DNA from: Streptomyces nojiriensis
GTDB taxonomy: Bacteria; Actinomycetota; Actinomycetes; Streptomycetales; Streptomycetaceae
DNA length: 64,000 nt
Reading direction: 5' to 3'
NCBI RefSeq assembly: GCF_017639205.1
Contig: NZ_CP071139.1
Coordinates: 3,364,001-3,428,000 of the forward strand
Below, in pieces: positions 19,353 through 28,070 of this stretch (position 1 is the first letter of the stretch; each line of letters starts with the position of its first letter). The position numbers were made by a program, and so were the translations under genes. Under the pieces are notes generated by a model. The model worked only from the letters and a program-made list of their open reading frames with translations. It had not been told where the DNA came from and made no database searches.

Positions 19353-20633
19353 GTGCCCCAGACAGCCCCCGCCTCCGCCCCCGTGGACCGCCGCTCCCCG
19401 CAGCGGCCCGCCCGCGTCCACCGCGCCTGGTTCGTCGCCGCCGTCACCTTCGTGACGATCATCGGCGCGGCCGGCTTCGCCTCCCTGCCCGGACTGCTCA
19501 TCGAGCCGCTGCACGCGGAGTTCGACTGGTCGCGCGGGACCATCGGCCTCGCCGTCTCCGTCAACCTCGCGCTGTACGGGCTCACCGCCCCCTTCGCCGC
19601 GGCCCTGATGGACCGCTTCGGCATCCGCCGGGTCGTGGCCCTGGCCCTGCTCGTCATCGCCTCGGGCTCGCTGGCCACGGTGTGGATGACCGCGCCCTGG
19701 CAGCTCGTGCTGTTCTGGGGCGTCCTCGTGGGGCTGGGCAGCGGCTCCATGGCCCTGGCCTTCGCGGCGACCGTGACGGGCCGCTGGTTCACCGCCCGGC
19801 GCGGGCTGGTCACCGGCATCCTGACCGCGGCCGGGGCCTCCGGCCAGCTGGTCTTCCTGCCGCTGCTGGCCTGGCTGGTCGAGCACCACGGCTGGCGCCC
19901 GGCGACGGTGACGGTGTCCCTGTCGGCCCTGGCCGTCGTCCCCTTCGTGTGGCTGCTGATGCGCGACCACCCGGCGGACGTGGGGCTCGCGCCGTACGGC
20001 GGCACGTACGCGCCGAAGCCGGCCCCGGTTCCGGGCGCGGCCCGGCGCGCGCTGCGGGTGCTCCTCGACGCGGCCCGGACCGGCCCGTTCTGGCTGCTGG
20101 CGGGCACTTTCGCGATCTGCGGGGCCTCGACCAACGGCCTGGTCAAGACCCACTTCGTGCCGGCCGCCCACGACCACGGCATGCCGGTGACGGCGGCCGC
20201 GGGGCTGCTGGCGGTGGTCGGCGTGTTCGACGTGATCGGCACGGTGGCCTCGGGCTGGTTCACGGACCGCTTCGACTCGCGGCGGCTGCTGGCCGTCTAC
20301 TACGCCCTGCGCGGGGTCTCGCTGCTCTTCCTGCCGATGCTGCTGGCGCCGTCGGTTCGGCCGCCGCTGCTCTTCTTCATCGTCTTCTACGGCCTGGACT
20401 GGGTCGCGACCGTCCCGCCGACGATCGCCCTGTGCCGCGAGCACTACGGGGACGACGGCGCGATCGTCTTCGGCTGGGTCCTGGCCTCGCACCAGATCGG
20501 CGCGGCGGTGGTGGCCTTCCTGGGCGGCCTGACCCGCGACCTCACCGGCTCGTACGACACGGTCTGGTACGCCTCGGGCGCGCTGTGCGCGATGGCCGCC
20601 CTGATGGCGATGACGATCCGCCGCCGCCGCTAG
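19353..20633 (+). CDS. MFS transporter
   Basis: A 426-residue major facilitator with 12 predicted membrane segments. Motif A-like sequences are visible between TM2 and TM3 (AALMDRFGIRRVV) and again in the second half (GWFTDRFDSRRLL). The substrate is unknown; the architecture resembles monocarboxylate/oxalate-formate-type antiporters. The GTG at 19353 is the only plausible start before TM1. It is divergent from the GlxA-type regulator with a 71-nt gap, suggesting a regulator-transporter pair. Confidence 0.88.
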   Translation: MPQTAPASAPVDRRSPQRPARVHRAWFVAAVTFVTIIGAAGFASLPGLLIEPLHAEFDWSRGTIGLAVSVNLALYGLTAPFAAALMDRFGIRRVVALALLVIASGSLATVWMTAPWQLVLFWGVLVGLGSGSMALAFAATVTGRWFTARRGLVTGILTAAGASGQLVFLPLLAWLVEHHGWRPATVTVSLSALAVVPFVWLLMRDHPADVGLAPYGGTYAPKPAPVPGAARRALRVLLDAARTGPFWLLAGTFAICGASTNGLVKTHFVPAAHDHGMPVTAAAGLLAVVGVFDVIGTVASGWFTDRFDSRRLLAVYYALRGVSLLFLPMLLAPSVRPPLLFFIVFYGLDWVATVPPTIALCREHYGDDGAIVFGWVLASHQIGAAVVAFLGGLTRDLTGSYDTVWYASGALCAMAALMAMTIRRRR

Positions 20634-20720
20634 CCTCCGGCGGCCCCTCCGCCCTTGACCCCGCCCGGCCGAATGCCGAGTCACGCCGCCTCCGCGGACC
20701 CCTCCAACCTCGCCACTTCC

Positions 20721-20854
20721 AGCCTCGCCGGCGTTTGAGGAGGGGGCACCTCCCAGCGGTAGCCGGGGGAGGTCCGGGCGGAGCCCGGTGCCCGGCGGAG
20801 CCGGGTTTCCCGGGGCTCCGCCCCAGACCCCGCGCCTCAAACGCCGGCGAGGCT
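20721..20854. repeat. Large inverted-repeat element between convergent genes
   Basis: Perfect 19-bp arms AGCCTCGCCGGCGTTTGAG (20721-20739) and its complement (20836-20854) enclose about 96 bp that also contains GGAGCCGGG-type and CCCGGGGCTCCGCCCC-type hairpins. It lies between the MFS gene (+) and the cytidine-deaminase-like gene (-). It belongs to the dispersed Streptomyces repeat family seen elsewhere in the window and may act as a bidirectional terminator. Confidence 0.8.
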
Positions 20855-20918
20855 GACTTTGGCCGGGCCAAGGCTGGAAGTGGCCGGGCGGGAGTTTTCG
20901 GTTGCCCCTGCCGGGAGG

Positions 20919-21275
20919 CTAGGCGCCGGCCGGGGTCGTCGACCTCAGGGTGCCGTCCGGGGCCGCCAGCAGGACGGGGGTGTCCGGGCCGCCGAGGTCG
21001 CGGACGGCCGCGCGGTCGGCTTCGGCCGGGGTGTCGGCCGTGCTGACGACGGCCGCCGCCTCCAGGGACCGCGCACCGCTCGCCACCGCCATCGCGACCG
21101 CGGTCTGCAGCGCGCTCAGCTTCAGGGAGTCGAGCTCCACCGTCCCGGCGACGTACGTGCGGCCCGTCTCGTCCCGCACCGCCGCCCCCTCCGGCACCGC
21201 GTTGCGGGCCCGGGCGCTGCGCGCCAGCGTGATGATCTTGCTGTCCTCGGGGTCGATCCCGGTGCTCTCCGTCAT
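20919..21275 (-). CDS. Cytidine-deaminase-like protein lacking catalytic motifs
   Basis: 118 residues with the cytidine deaminase fold start (DPEDSKIITLARSARARN, GAAVRDETGRTYVAGTVELDSLKLSALQTAVAMAVASG). The zinc/catalytic motifs of active CDA are absent: no HAE (the corresponding segment reads LSALQTAV) and no PCxxC near the C-terminus (it reads GPDTPVLLAAPDGTL). It is therefore probably not a deaminase, though such proteins are conserved near era in Streptomyces and often annotated as one. ATG 21275 is chosen because TATGCT ends 7 nt upstream (leaderless). Confidence 0.8.
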   Translation of the reverse strand: MTESTGIDPEDSKIITLARSARARNAVPEGAAVRDETGRTYVAGTVELDSLKLSALQTAVAMAVASGARSLEAAAVVSTADTPAEADRAAVRDLGGPDTPVLLAAPDGTLRSTTPAGA

Positions 21276-21335
21276 GGTCGAAAGCATAGGGAGCGCCGCT
21301 GTCCGGCCGTACAACGACCCCGCCGGGGCCTCCGA

Positions 21336-21689
21336 TCAGGGCCGGTCGAGCTTCAGGCGCTCCGCCCGCGGCAGACCCGCCACCACCAGGTCGTAGGAGT
21401 CCTCGACGAGCTCACGCAACACCGCGTCCGGGACCCCGCCCACCGTCACCGTGTTCCAGTGCCGCTTGTTCATGTGGTAGCCCGGCACGATCGCCTCGTG
21501 CTCCTCGCGCAGCCGCACCGCCAGCTCCGGGTCGCACTTGAGGTTGACCTTGAGCGGCTCCGCGTCCAGCGCCGACAGCGCGAACATCTTGCCGAGCACC
21601 TTGAACACCGAGGTCTCCGGGGTGAAGGGGAACTCCTCCACCGCCGCGTTGAAACCCAGGCAGAACGTGCGCAGTTGCTCCGGGGTCAT
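21336..21689 (-). CDS. MmcQ/YjbR family protein
   Basis: A 117-residue DNA-binding-like protein of the YjbR (CyaY-fold) family: [68 protein letters not shown]. The biological role is unknown. Its ATG overlaps the stop of the upstream CNNM-type gene by 4 nt, so it is translated from the same message. This order (ybeY, CNNM, YjbR, CDA-like, era) is conserved in Streptomyces. Confidence 0.88.
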   Translation of the reverse strand: MTPEQLRTFCLGFNAAVEEFPFTPETSVFKVLGKMFALSALDAEPLKVNLKCDPELAVRLREEHEAIVPGYHMNKRHWNTVTVGGVPDAVLRELVEDSYDLVVAGLPRAERLKLDRP

Positions 21690-22990
21690 TCCCCCTCCTC
21701 CTCCGCGGCCTCCGCCGCGGCCACCGGCTCCACCAGAACCGTCACGATCTTGTTCCGCCGACCCGCCGGGGATTCGGCGGTCAGCCGCAGCGGACGTCCG
21801 TCCGGCAGTTCCACCACCGCGGAGGCGCCCGCGATCGGCACCCGCCCCAGCGCCTTCGCCAGCAGTCCGCCGACCGTCTCCACGTCCTCGTCGTCGAAGG
21901 CCTCGACCTTGAACAGCTCACCGAGGTCGGTGATGTCCAGCCGCGCGGTGACCCGGTAGCGGTCCTCGCCGAGGTCCTCGACCGGCGGGAGTTCCCGGTC
22001 GTACTCGTCGGTGATCTCGCCGACGATCTCTTCGAGGATGTCCTCGATGGTGACGATGCCGGCCGTGCCGCCGTACTCGTCGATGACGACGGCCACGTGG
22101 TTGCGCACCTGCTGCATCTCGCGCAGCAGGTCGCCCGCGTTCTTGGTGTCCGGTACGAAGACGGCCGGCCGCATCGCGGTCGAGACCAGGTCGGCCTCGG
22201 CCTCCCGGCTGATGTGCGTCTTGCGGACCAGGTCCTTCAGGTAGACGATCCCGACTATGTCGTCCTCGTTCTCCCCGGTCACCGGGATGCGGGAGAAGCC
22301 GGACCGCAGCGCGAGCGTGGTCGCCTGACGGACCGTCTTGTACCGCTCGATGCAGACCAGGTCGGTGCGCGGCACCATCACCTCGCGCACCAGCGTGTCG
22401 CCGAGCTCGAAGACCTGGTGCACCATGCGGCGCTCGTCGTCCTCGATCAGCGATTCCTTCTCCGCGAGGTCCACCATCGCGCGCAGCTCGGCCTCGGAGG
22501 CGAAGGGCCCCTTGCGGAAGCCCTTCCCGGGCGTGAGCGCGTTGCCGATGAGGATCAGCAGCTGCGGGATCGGCCCCATGATCCGGGCCAGCGGTACGAG
22601 GACGTACGCGGCCGCGGTCGCCGTGTTCAGCGGGTGCTGGCGGCCGATCGTGCGCGGGGAGACACCCACGGCGACGAAGGAGACGAGCACCATGACGGCG
22701 ATGGCCACGAGCAGCGCGGTCCAGTTCTCGCCGAACTCGTCGAGGCAGACGTAGGTGACGAGCACCCCGGCCGCCATCTCGCAGGTGACGCGGACGAGCA
22801 GGGCCACGTTGAGGTAGCGGGTGGGGTCGCCGGCGACCTGGGCGAGCTTCTCGCTCCCGCGCCGGCCCTCCCGCACGGCCTGCTCGGCCCGGAAGCTGGA
22901 GATGCGGGCGATGCCGGACTCGGCGCAGGCCGCGAACCAGGCCACCACGACCAGCAGCACCGCCCCGGTGATCAGCTGCGGGGCGTTCAC
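21686..22990 (-). CDS. CNNM/CorC-type membrane protein with CBS domains (hemolysin family)
   Basis: A 434-residue protein with an N-terminal DUF21/CNNM membrane domain of about four TM segments (residues 1-190), a CBS pair (about 210-330, with [14 protein letters not shown] and [25 protein letters not shown]) and a C-terminal CorC_HlyC transporter-associated domain (about 345-425). CNNM proteins transport or sense Mg2+/Co2+; the hemolysin label is historical. The start and stop overlap neighbouring genes by 4 nt each (ybeY upstream, YjbR downstream), showing tight operon coupling. Confidence 0.92.
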   Translation of the reverse strand: MNAPQLITGAVLLVVVAWFAACAESGIARISSFRAEQAVREGRRGSEKLAQVAGDPTRYLNVALLVRVTCEMAAGVLVTYVCLDEFGENWTALLVAIAVMVLVSFVAVGVSPRTIGRQHPLNTATAAAYVLVPLARIMGPIPQLLILIGNALTPGKGFRKGPFASEAELRAMVDLAEKESLIEDDERRMVHQVFELGDTLVREVMVPRTDLVCIERYKTVRQATTLALRSGFSRIPVTGENEDDIVGIVYLKDLVRKTHISREAEADLVSTAMRPAVFVPDTKNAGDLLREMQQVRNHVAVVIDEYGGTAGIVTIEDILEEIVGEITDEYDRELPPVEDLGEDRYRVTARLDITDLGELFKVEAFDDEDVETVGGLLAKALGRVPIAGASAVVELPDGRPLRLTAESPAGRRNKIVTVLVEPVAAAEAAEEEGE

Positions 22991-23484
22991 GAGACGGTCG
23001 GAGCCGGGGACGGACCGGTCATGCCGCGCTCACCGCGCCAGCCGTCGACGATGGCCGCCTGGAGGCCGAACATCTCGGCCTTCTCGTCCGGCTCCTCGTG
23101 GTCGTAGCCGAGCAGGTGCAGCACTCCGTGGACGGTCAGGAGCTGGAGCTCCTCGTCCATGGAGTGCTGCGTCGGGGCTTCCTCGCCCTGCCGCTTGGCG
23201 ACCTCGGGGCAGAGCACGATGTCGCCGAGGAGCCCCTGCGGGGGCTCCTCCTCGTCCTTGGTCGGCGGACGGAGCTCGTCCATCGGGAAGGACATGACGT
23301 CGGTCGGACCGGGCAGATCCATCCACTGGATGTGGAGCTGCTCCATGGCGTCCTCGTCGATGACGATGACGGAGAGCTCGGAGAGCGGGTGGATCCGCAT
23401 CCGGGTGAGCGCGTAGCGGGCGATGTCGAGGATCGCCTGCTCGTCGACCTCGGTTCCGGACTCGTTGTTGACGTCGATCGACAT
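22987..23484 (-). CDS. ybeY: Endoribonuclease YbeY (16S rRNA maturation)
   Basis: 165-residue single-strand-specific zinc endoribonuclease needed for 16S rRNA 3'-end processing and ribosome quality control. The zinc site [11 protein letters not shown] is intact, and [10 protein letters not shown] and [14 protein letters not shown] are family motifs. ATG 23484 follows the phoH stop by 13 nt; the open frame upstream is antisense shadow. Downstream it overlaps the CNNM gene by 4 nt. Neighbours phoH, era and rnz suggest an RNA-processing gene set. Confidence 0.95.
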   Translation of the reverse strand: MSIDVNNESGTEVDEQAILDIARYALTRMRIHPLSELSVIVIDEDAMEQLHIQWMDLPGPTDVMSFPMDELRPPTKDEEEPPQGLLGDIVLCPEVAKRQGEEAPTQHSMDEELQLLTVHGVLHLLGYDHEEPDEKAEMFGLQAAIVDGWRGERGMTGPSPAPTVS

Positions 23485-23497
23485 GGTGCGCTGGGTT

Positions 23498-24541
23498 CTA
23501 CTTCCGCTGGTAGCCGTTCGCGGCCTGCTGGCCGTCGTCGTACTTCTCGTACGCGTCGACGATACGGCCGACCAGCTTGTGCCGGACGACATCCTCGGAC
23601 GTGAGCCGCGAGAAGTGGATGTCCGGGACCCCTTCCAGGATGTCCTGGACCTGGCGCAGACCGCTCCTGGCACCACCCGGCAGGTCGATCTGGGTGACGT
23701 CACCGGTGACCACGATCTTCGAGTCGAAGCCGAGCCGGGTCAGGAACATCTTCATCTGCTCGGTGGTCGTGTTCTGCGCCTCGTCGAGGACGACGAACGC
23801 CTCGTTGAGCGTGCGTCCGCGCATGTACGCCAGGGGGGCCACCTCGATCGTGCCCGCCGCCATCAGCCGCGGGATCGAGTCGGGGTCGATCATGTCGTGC
23901 AGCGCGTCGTAGAGCGGGCGCAGATACGGGTCGATCTTGTCGAAGAGGGTGCCCGGCAGGAAGCCGAGCCGCTCCCCCGCCTCGACGGCGGGCCGGGTCA
24001 GGATGATCCGGCTGACCTGCTTGGACTGCAGGGCCTGGACGGCCTTGGCCATGGCGAGGTAGGTCTTGCCGGTACCGGCGGGGCCGATGCCGAAGACGAT
24101 CGTGTTCTTGTCGATCGCGTCGACGTACCGCTTCTGGTTGAGGGTCTTGGGTCGGATGGTGCGGCCGCGGCTGGAGAGGATGTTCTGGGTGAGCACCTCC
24201 GCGGGCGTCTCGGCAGGCCCGTCGCCATTGCCGTTGCCGCTCGCCTTGAGCATGGCGATCGAGCGTTCCACTGCGTCCTCCGTCATCGGCTGCCCGGTGC
24301 GGAGCACCAGCATCATCTCGTCGAAAAGCCGCTGGATCAGGGCGACTTCCGCCGCTGCACCGATCGCGCTGACCTGATTGCCCCGAACATGGATGTCGGC
24401 CTTCGGGAAGGCCTTCTCGATCACGCGCAACAGGGCGTCACCCGAGCCGAGCACGGTCACCATCGGGTGCGTGGCCGGAACGGTGAAGTGGGCTCGCGCC
24501 TGCCCCGGCGCGGGGATGTGGGCTGTCGGTGTCTGAGTCAT
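23498..24541 (-). CDS. PhoH family ATPase
   Basis: A 347-residue PhoH-like P-loop NTPase. Walker [12 protein letters not shown] at about 145, the segment [17 protein letters not shown], Walker B VVLDEAQN and [12 protein letters not shown] are all typical. A KH-like N-terminal region ([26 protein letters not shown]) precedes it. It is almost always linked to ybeY in bacteria and thought to act in RNA metabolism. Start [14 protein letters not shown] at 24541; the frame extends eight codons further upstream without support. It heads the phoH-ybeY-CNNM-YjbR operon. Confidence 0.93.
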   Translation of the reverse strand: MTQTPTAHIPAPGQARAHFTVPATHPMVTVLGSGDALLRVIEKAFPKADIHVRGNQVSAIGAAAEVALIQRLFDEMMLVLRTGQPMTEDAVERSIAMLKASGNGNGDGPAETPAEVLTQNILSSRGRTIRPKTLNQKRYVDAIDKNTIVFGIGPAGTGKTYLAMAKAVQALQSKQVSRIILTRPAVEAGERLGFLPGTLFDKIDPYLRPLYDALHDMIDPDSIPRLMAAGTIEVAPLAYMRGRTLNEAFVVLDEAQNTTTEQMKMFLTRLGFDSKIVVTGDVTQIDLPGGARSGLRQVQDILEGVPDIHFSRLTSEDVVRHKLVGRIVDAYEKYDDGQQAANGYQRK

Positions 24542-24666
24542 GGGCCGGCACTGTGGCCTGCGCATACCTCCCGCTGAGGGGCCGCGCCGATCGACGACCT
24601 CCGGAGTACCAAGCGTACGTCTCCGCCGCGGCTTCCCCGAGAGGTTTTACCGCCCGATCGCGCCGC

Positions 24667-25761
24667 CTACACCGAGTGCCGGAAGCCGATCGTGGGTACG
24701 GCCCTGCGCCGGGCCGCCGGGGTGCCGCCCGGCGGGACGAGATCGTCCAGGAAGCCGTACCGGCCGCGCAGCTCCTGCGGGGCGTCCCGCCACCAGTGGG
24801 CCACCTCCGGCCAGCCGGGCGCGGACAGGGAGCCGCCGAACTCCTGCACCGACAGGGCCGCCGTCAGCCCGGCGAAGGCCAGCCGGTCCGCGAGCGGCCA
24901 GCCGGCCAGGGTGCCGGTCACGAAGCCCGCCACGTAGACGTCGCCCGCGCCCGTCGGGTCCAGCTCGTCCACCGTGATCCCGGGGACGTGCGCGGTCTCC
25001 CCGGTGCGGCCGTCCACCGCGTACGAGCCCTCCGCGCCCATCGTCACCACCGCGATCGGCACCTTCTCCGCCAGCGCCCGGGCCGCGGCTCTCGGGCAGT
25101 CGGTCCGGGTGTAGCGCATCGCCTCGCCCGCGTTCGGCAGGAAGGCCTCGCAGTGCTCCAGGTCGGCCAGGGCTCCCAGGTCCCACCGGCCGCTCTCGTC
25201 CCATCCCACGTCCGCGAAGATCCGCGAGCCGCGCCGGGCGGCCTCGCCGATCCACTCCTCGCCGCGGCCGGGTCCCAGCGCGGCCACGGCCGCGCGGGCC
25301 CGTGGCGGGCACTGCGGGAAGGGCCCGGGGCCCGCCGGCGGAGGGGCCTCGTGGCCGTGCGAGACCATCGTGCGCTCGCCCTCGTAGGCCATCGAGACGG
25401 TGACGGGGCTGTGCCAGCCGGGGATGGTGTGCGACATGGACAGGTCGATGCCCTCGCCCTGTTCGAGGGCGTCCCAGCAGTACTCGCCGTAGTGGTCGTC
25501 CCCGAAGGCGGCGGCCAGCGAGGTGCGCAGGCCGAGCCGGGCCAGGGCGGTGGCCATGTTGGCGACGCCGCCGGGGCTGGAGCCCATGCCGCGCGCCCAG
25601 GACTCCGTACCGCGTACCGGGGCCGAGTCGAGGCCCGTGAAGATGATGTCGAGGAAGACCGTTCCGGTCAGGAAGACGTCACAGCCGGGTTCCTGGGGGT
25701 CACGCAGCGGACCGAGCGGGTCCACTGCTGCTGCGCGGATTTCGTAGTCCCGACCGGTCAC
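24667..25761 (-). CDS. PfkB family carbohydrate/nucleoside kinase
   Basis: 364 residues in the ribokinase fold. The C-terminal PfkB signature VDELDPTGAGDVYVAGFV contains the catalytic Asp and anion hole, and the N-terminal glycine motif is SSPGGVANMATALARLG. The substrate is unknown (ribose-like sugar, adenosine or similar). The GTG at 25761 is used, with GGGGAGA 5 nt upstream. It lies between phoH and rnz on the same strand but with gaps of 125 and 220 nt, so it is probably its own unit. Confidence 0.88.
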   Translation of the reverse strand: MTGRDYEIRAAAVDPLGPLRDPQEPGCDVFLTGTVFLDIIFTGLDSAPVRGTESWARGMGSSPGGVANMATALARLGLRTSLAAAFGDDHYGEYCWDALEQGEGIDLSMSHTIPGWHSPVTVSMAYEGERTMVSHGHEAPPPAGPGPFPQCPPRARAAVAALGPGRGEEWIGEAARRGSRIFADVGWDESGRWDLGALADLEHCEAFLPNAGEAMRYTRTDCPRAAARALAEKVPIAVVTMGAEGSYAVDGRTGETAHVPGITVDELDPTGAGDVYVAGFVTGTLAGWPLADRLAFAGLTAALSVQEFGGSLSAPGWPEVAHWWRDAPQELRGRYGFLDDLVPPGGTPAARRRAVPTIGFRHSV

Positions 25762-25981
25762 GGCGATCTCCCCGTTGTTTCTCGAAGGCCCGTTCCTGCA
25801 TGACGTTTTCCCGTGGAAAGCTGCCAGCCCTGCCCGCCCCGGGCGGGACCAAAACCCAGTGTGGCGCAGATCACTCTCGGAAGGCCCTTCGTCACTCGGA
25901 CCGCTCGGGCCGCTCGGGCCGCCCGGCGAAACGGCCCCGGCCCGGTCGCGGCCGGGACCGGGCGGGGACCGGGCCCGCCCG

Positions 25982-26887
25982 TCAGCCCCGCTTGGGCAGG
26001 GGCACCCGCACCAGGTCCGCGGCCACCGTGAGCTCGCCCTCGAAGCCGGCCGCGCGGGCCTGGCGCTCGAACTCGGCCGGGTCGGTGTAGCGCTGCGAGA
26101 AGTGCGTCAGCACGAGGTGGCGTACGCCCGCGTCCCGCGCCACCCGCGCCGCCTGGCCGGCGGTCAGGTGCCCGTGGTCGGTGGCCAGCCGTTCGTCCTC
26201 GTCGAGGAAGGTCGACTCGATGACCAGCATGTCGCAGCCCTCGGCCAGCGCGTCCACGCCCGGGCAGAGCCGGGTGTCCATGACGAACGCGAACCGCTGC
26301 CCGGGCCGGGGCTCGCTGACCTCCTCCAGGGTGACCGTCCCGAGCCGTCCCTCGCGCTGGATCCGGCCCACGTCCGGCCCCTTGATCCCGTGCCGGGCGA
26401 GCAGCTCGGGGACCATGCGGCGGCCGTCGGGCTCGGTGATCCGGTAGCCGAAGGACTCGACCGGGTGCGAGAGCAGACGGGCCTCCAGCGTGTACGAGGA
26501 CCCCTGCGCCAGCATGCCGTCCCCGGCCACCGGCTCCTCGCGGAGCGGGACGGTCTCGCGGTAGGCCGTGGCGTAGCGCAGCCGGTCGAAGAACTTCTGT
26601 CCCGAGGCCGGGTAGTGCGCGGTGACGGGGTGCGGGACCTGGTCGAGGTTGATCCGCTGGATCACCCCGGCGAGGCCGAGGCTGTGGTCACCGTGGAAGT
26701 GGGTGATGCAGATCCGGTTGATGTCGTGCGCGGCCACCCCGGCGCGCAGCATCTGGCGCTGGGTGCCCTCGCCCGGGTCGAAGAGGATGCCCTCGCCGTC
26801 CCAGCGCAGCAGGTAGCCGTTGTGGTTGCGGTGGCGGGTGGGCACCTGGCTGGCCGTGCCCAGCACCACGAACTCTCGTACGGACAC
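25982..26887 (-). CDS. rnz: Ribonuclease Z (tRNA 3'-processing endonuclease)
   Basis: A 301-residue metallo-beta-lactamase-fold nuclease that trims tRNA precursors 3' of the discriminator base. It has the zinc motif [13 protein letters not shown], the first beta-strand motif [27 protein letters not shown] and the late His motif [11 protein letters not shown]. The two tRNA-Ala genes in this window lack an encoded CCA, as expected for RNase Z substrates. The GTG start follows the HIT gene stop by 3 nt, so rnz is the last gene of the run nitronate monooxygenase-rsmE-HIT-rnz. Confidence 0.9.
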   Translation of the reverse strand: MSVREFVVLGTASQVPTRHRNHNGYLLRWDGEGILFDPGEGTQRQMLRAGVAAHDINRICITHFHGDHSLGLAGVIQRINLDQVPHPVTAHYPASGQKFFDRLRYATAYRETVPLREEPVAGDGMLAQGSSYTLEARLLSHPVESFGYRITEPDGRRMVPELLARHGIKGPDVGRIQREGRLGTVTLEEVSEPRPGQRFAFVMDTRLCPGVDALAEGCDMLVIESTFLDEDERLATDHGHLTAGQAARVARDAGVRHLVLTHFSQRYTDPAEFERQARAAGFEGELTVAADLVRVPLPKRG

Positions 26888-26890
26888 GTG

Positions 26891-27250
26891 CTATCCGGGG
26901 GGCCACTGGAGGCCGCGGCCGCCGAGGACGTGCGCGTGGGCGTGGAAGACGGTCTGCCCGGCGCCGGAGCCGGTGTTGAACACGACCCGGTAGCCGTGTT
27001 CGACGATCTTCTCGTCGAGGGCGACCTGGCCGGCCTCGCGCAGTATGTCGGCGGCGACACCCGGCTCGGCCTCCACGAGGGAGGCCGCGTCGGCGTAGTG
27101 CACCTTGGGGATGACGAGCACGTGCGTGGGCGCCTGCGGGTTGATGTCCCGGAAGGCGACCGTGGTCTCGGTCTCCCGTACCACGGTCGCGGGGATCTGC
27201 CCCGCGACGATCTTGCAGAACAGGCAGTCGGCCTGCGGTTCCCCGGCCAT
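26891..27250 (-). CDS. HIT family nucleotide hydrolase/transferase
   Basis: 119 residues, the usual HINT-type size. The histidine triad is TVFHAHAHVLGG near the C-terminus, and CLFCKIVAGQIPA near the N-terminus provides the family Cys pair. HINT proteins hydrolyse AMP-lysine or AMP-amidate bonds. ATG 27250 is chosen because GGGAGG lies 7 nt upstream; an in-frame upstream extension has no similarity. It sits between rsmE and rnz. Confidence 0.92.
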   Translation of the reverse strand: MAGEPQADCLFCKIVAGQIPATVVRETETTVAFRDINPQAPTHVLVIPKVHYADAASLVEAEPGVAADILREAGQVALDEKIVEHGYRVVFNTGSGAGQTVFHAHAHVLGGRGLQWPPG

Positions 27251-27323
27251 TGCTTCGCCTCCCGTGACGGTGATCGGTCCGGGCATCGTATCCAGCCGGA
27301 CGCCCGCCGCGGGCACGGTCGCG

Positions 27324-28070
27324 TCAGGACCAGCGGCCCGTGCGGGCCAGCAGCACCGCCGTGGCCGCCGTCCCGGCCGTGGAGGTCCGCAGGACGGAAC
27401 GGCCCAGGCGGTAGGGGTGGGCCCCCGCGGCGGCGAAGACGGCCAGTTCCTCCGGGGAGACGCCGCCCTCCGGGCCGACCACCAGCACGACGGAACCGGA
27501 CTTGGGGAGCTCGGCCGTGGCCAGCGCCCCGGAGGGGGTGTCGCGGTCCTCGTGGAGCACCATCGCCAGGTCGGCGCCGGCCAGCAGCGCCGCCACCTGC
27601 TTGGTGGACATGGCCTCGGCCACCTCCGGGAAGCGCACCCGGCGGGACTGCTTGCCCGCCTCCCGGGCCGTGGCCCGCCACTTGGCCAGGGACTTGGCGC
27701 CGCGGTCGCCGCGCCACTGCGTGATGCAGCGGGAGGCCTGCCAGGGCACGATCGCGTCCACGCCGGTCTCGGTCATCGTCTCGACGGCCAGCTCGCCGCG
27801 GTCCCCCTTGGGCAGGGCCTGGACCACCGTGATCCGGACCTCCGGCTCCGGCTCCTCCGCGACGCTGTGCAGGTCCATGACGACCAGCCGGTCCTTGCCC
27901 TCGGCGGCCTTGACCACGCCCTCCGCCCAGTGGCCCCGCCCGTCCGTGAGGACCACGTCCTCGCCCGGGTTCAGCCGTTTCACGGACACCGCGTGCCGGC
28001 CTTCCGGCCCGTCCAGGACGAACTCCGGCCCCGCGGGGACCTCTTCCACCACGAACACCGGGGCGGTCAT
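27324..28070 (-). CDS. rsmE: 16S rRNA (uracil-1498-N3)-methyltransferase
   Basis: A 248-residue SPOUT-class methyltransferase that modifies U1498 of 16S rRNA. The N-terminal PUA-like part has GRHAVSVKRLNPGEDVVLTDG. The C-terminal knot has ALPKGDRGELAVETMTETGVD and VGPEGGVSPEEL, then LGRSVLRTSTAGTAA, the AdoMet-binding loops of RsmE. ATG 28070 overlaps the stop of the upstream gene by 4 nt, with AGGAG just upstream of it. Confidence 0.95.
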   Translation of the reverse strand: MTAPVFVVEEVPAGPEFVLDGPEGRHAVSVKRLNPGEDVVLTDGRGHWAEGVVKAAEGKDRLVVMDLHSVAEEPEPEVRITVVQALPKGDRGELAVETMTETGVDAIVPWQASRCITQWRGDRGAKSLAKWRATAREAGKQSRRVRFPEVAEAMSTKQVAALLAGADLAMVLHEDRDTPSGALATAELPKSGSVVLVVGPEGGVSPEELAVFAAAGAHPYRLGRSVLRTSTAGTAATAVLLARTGRWS

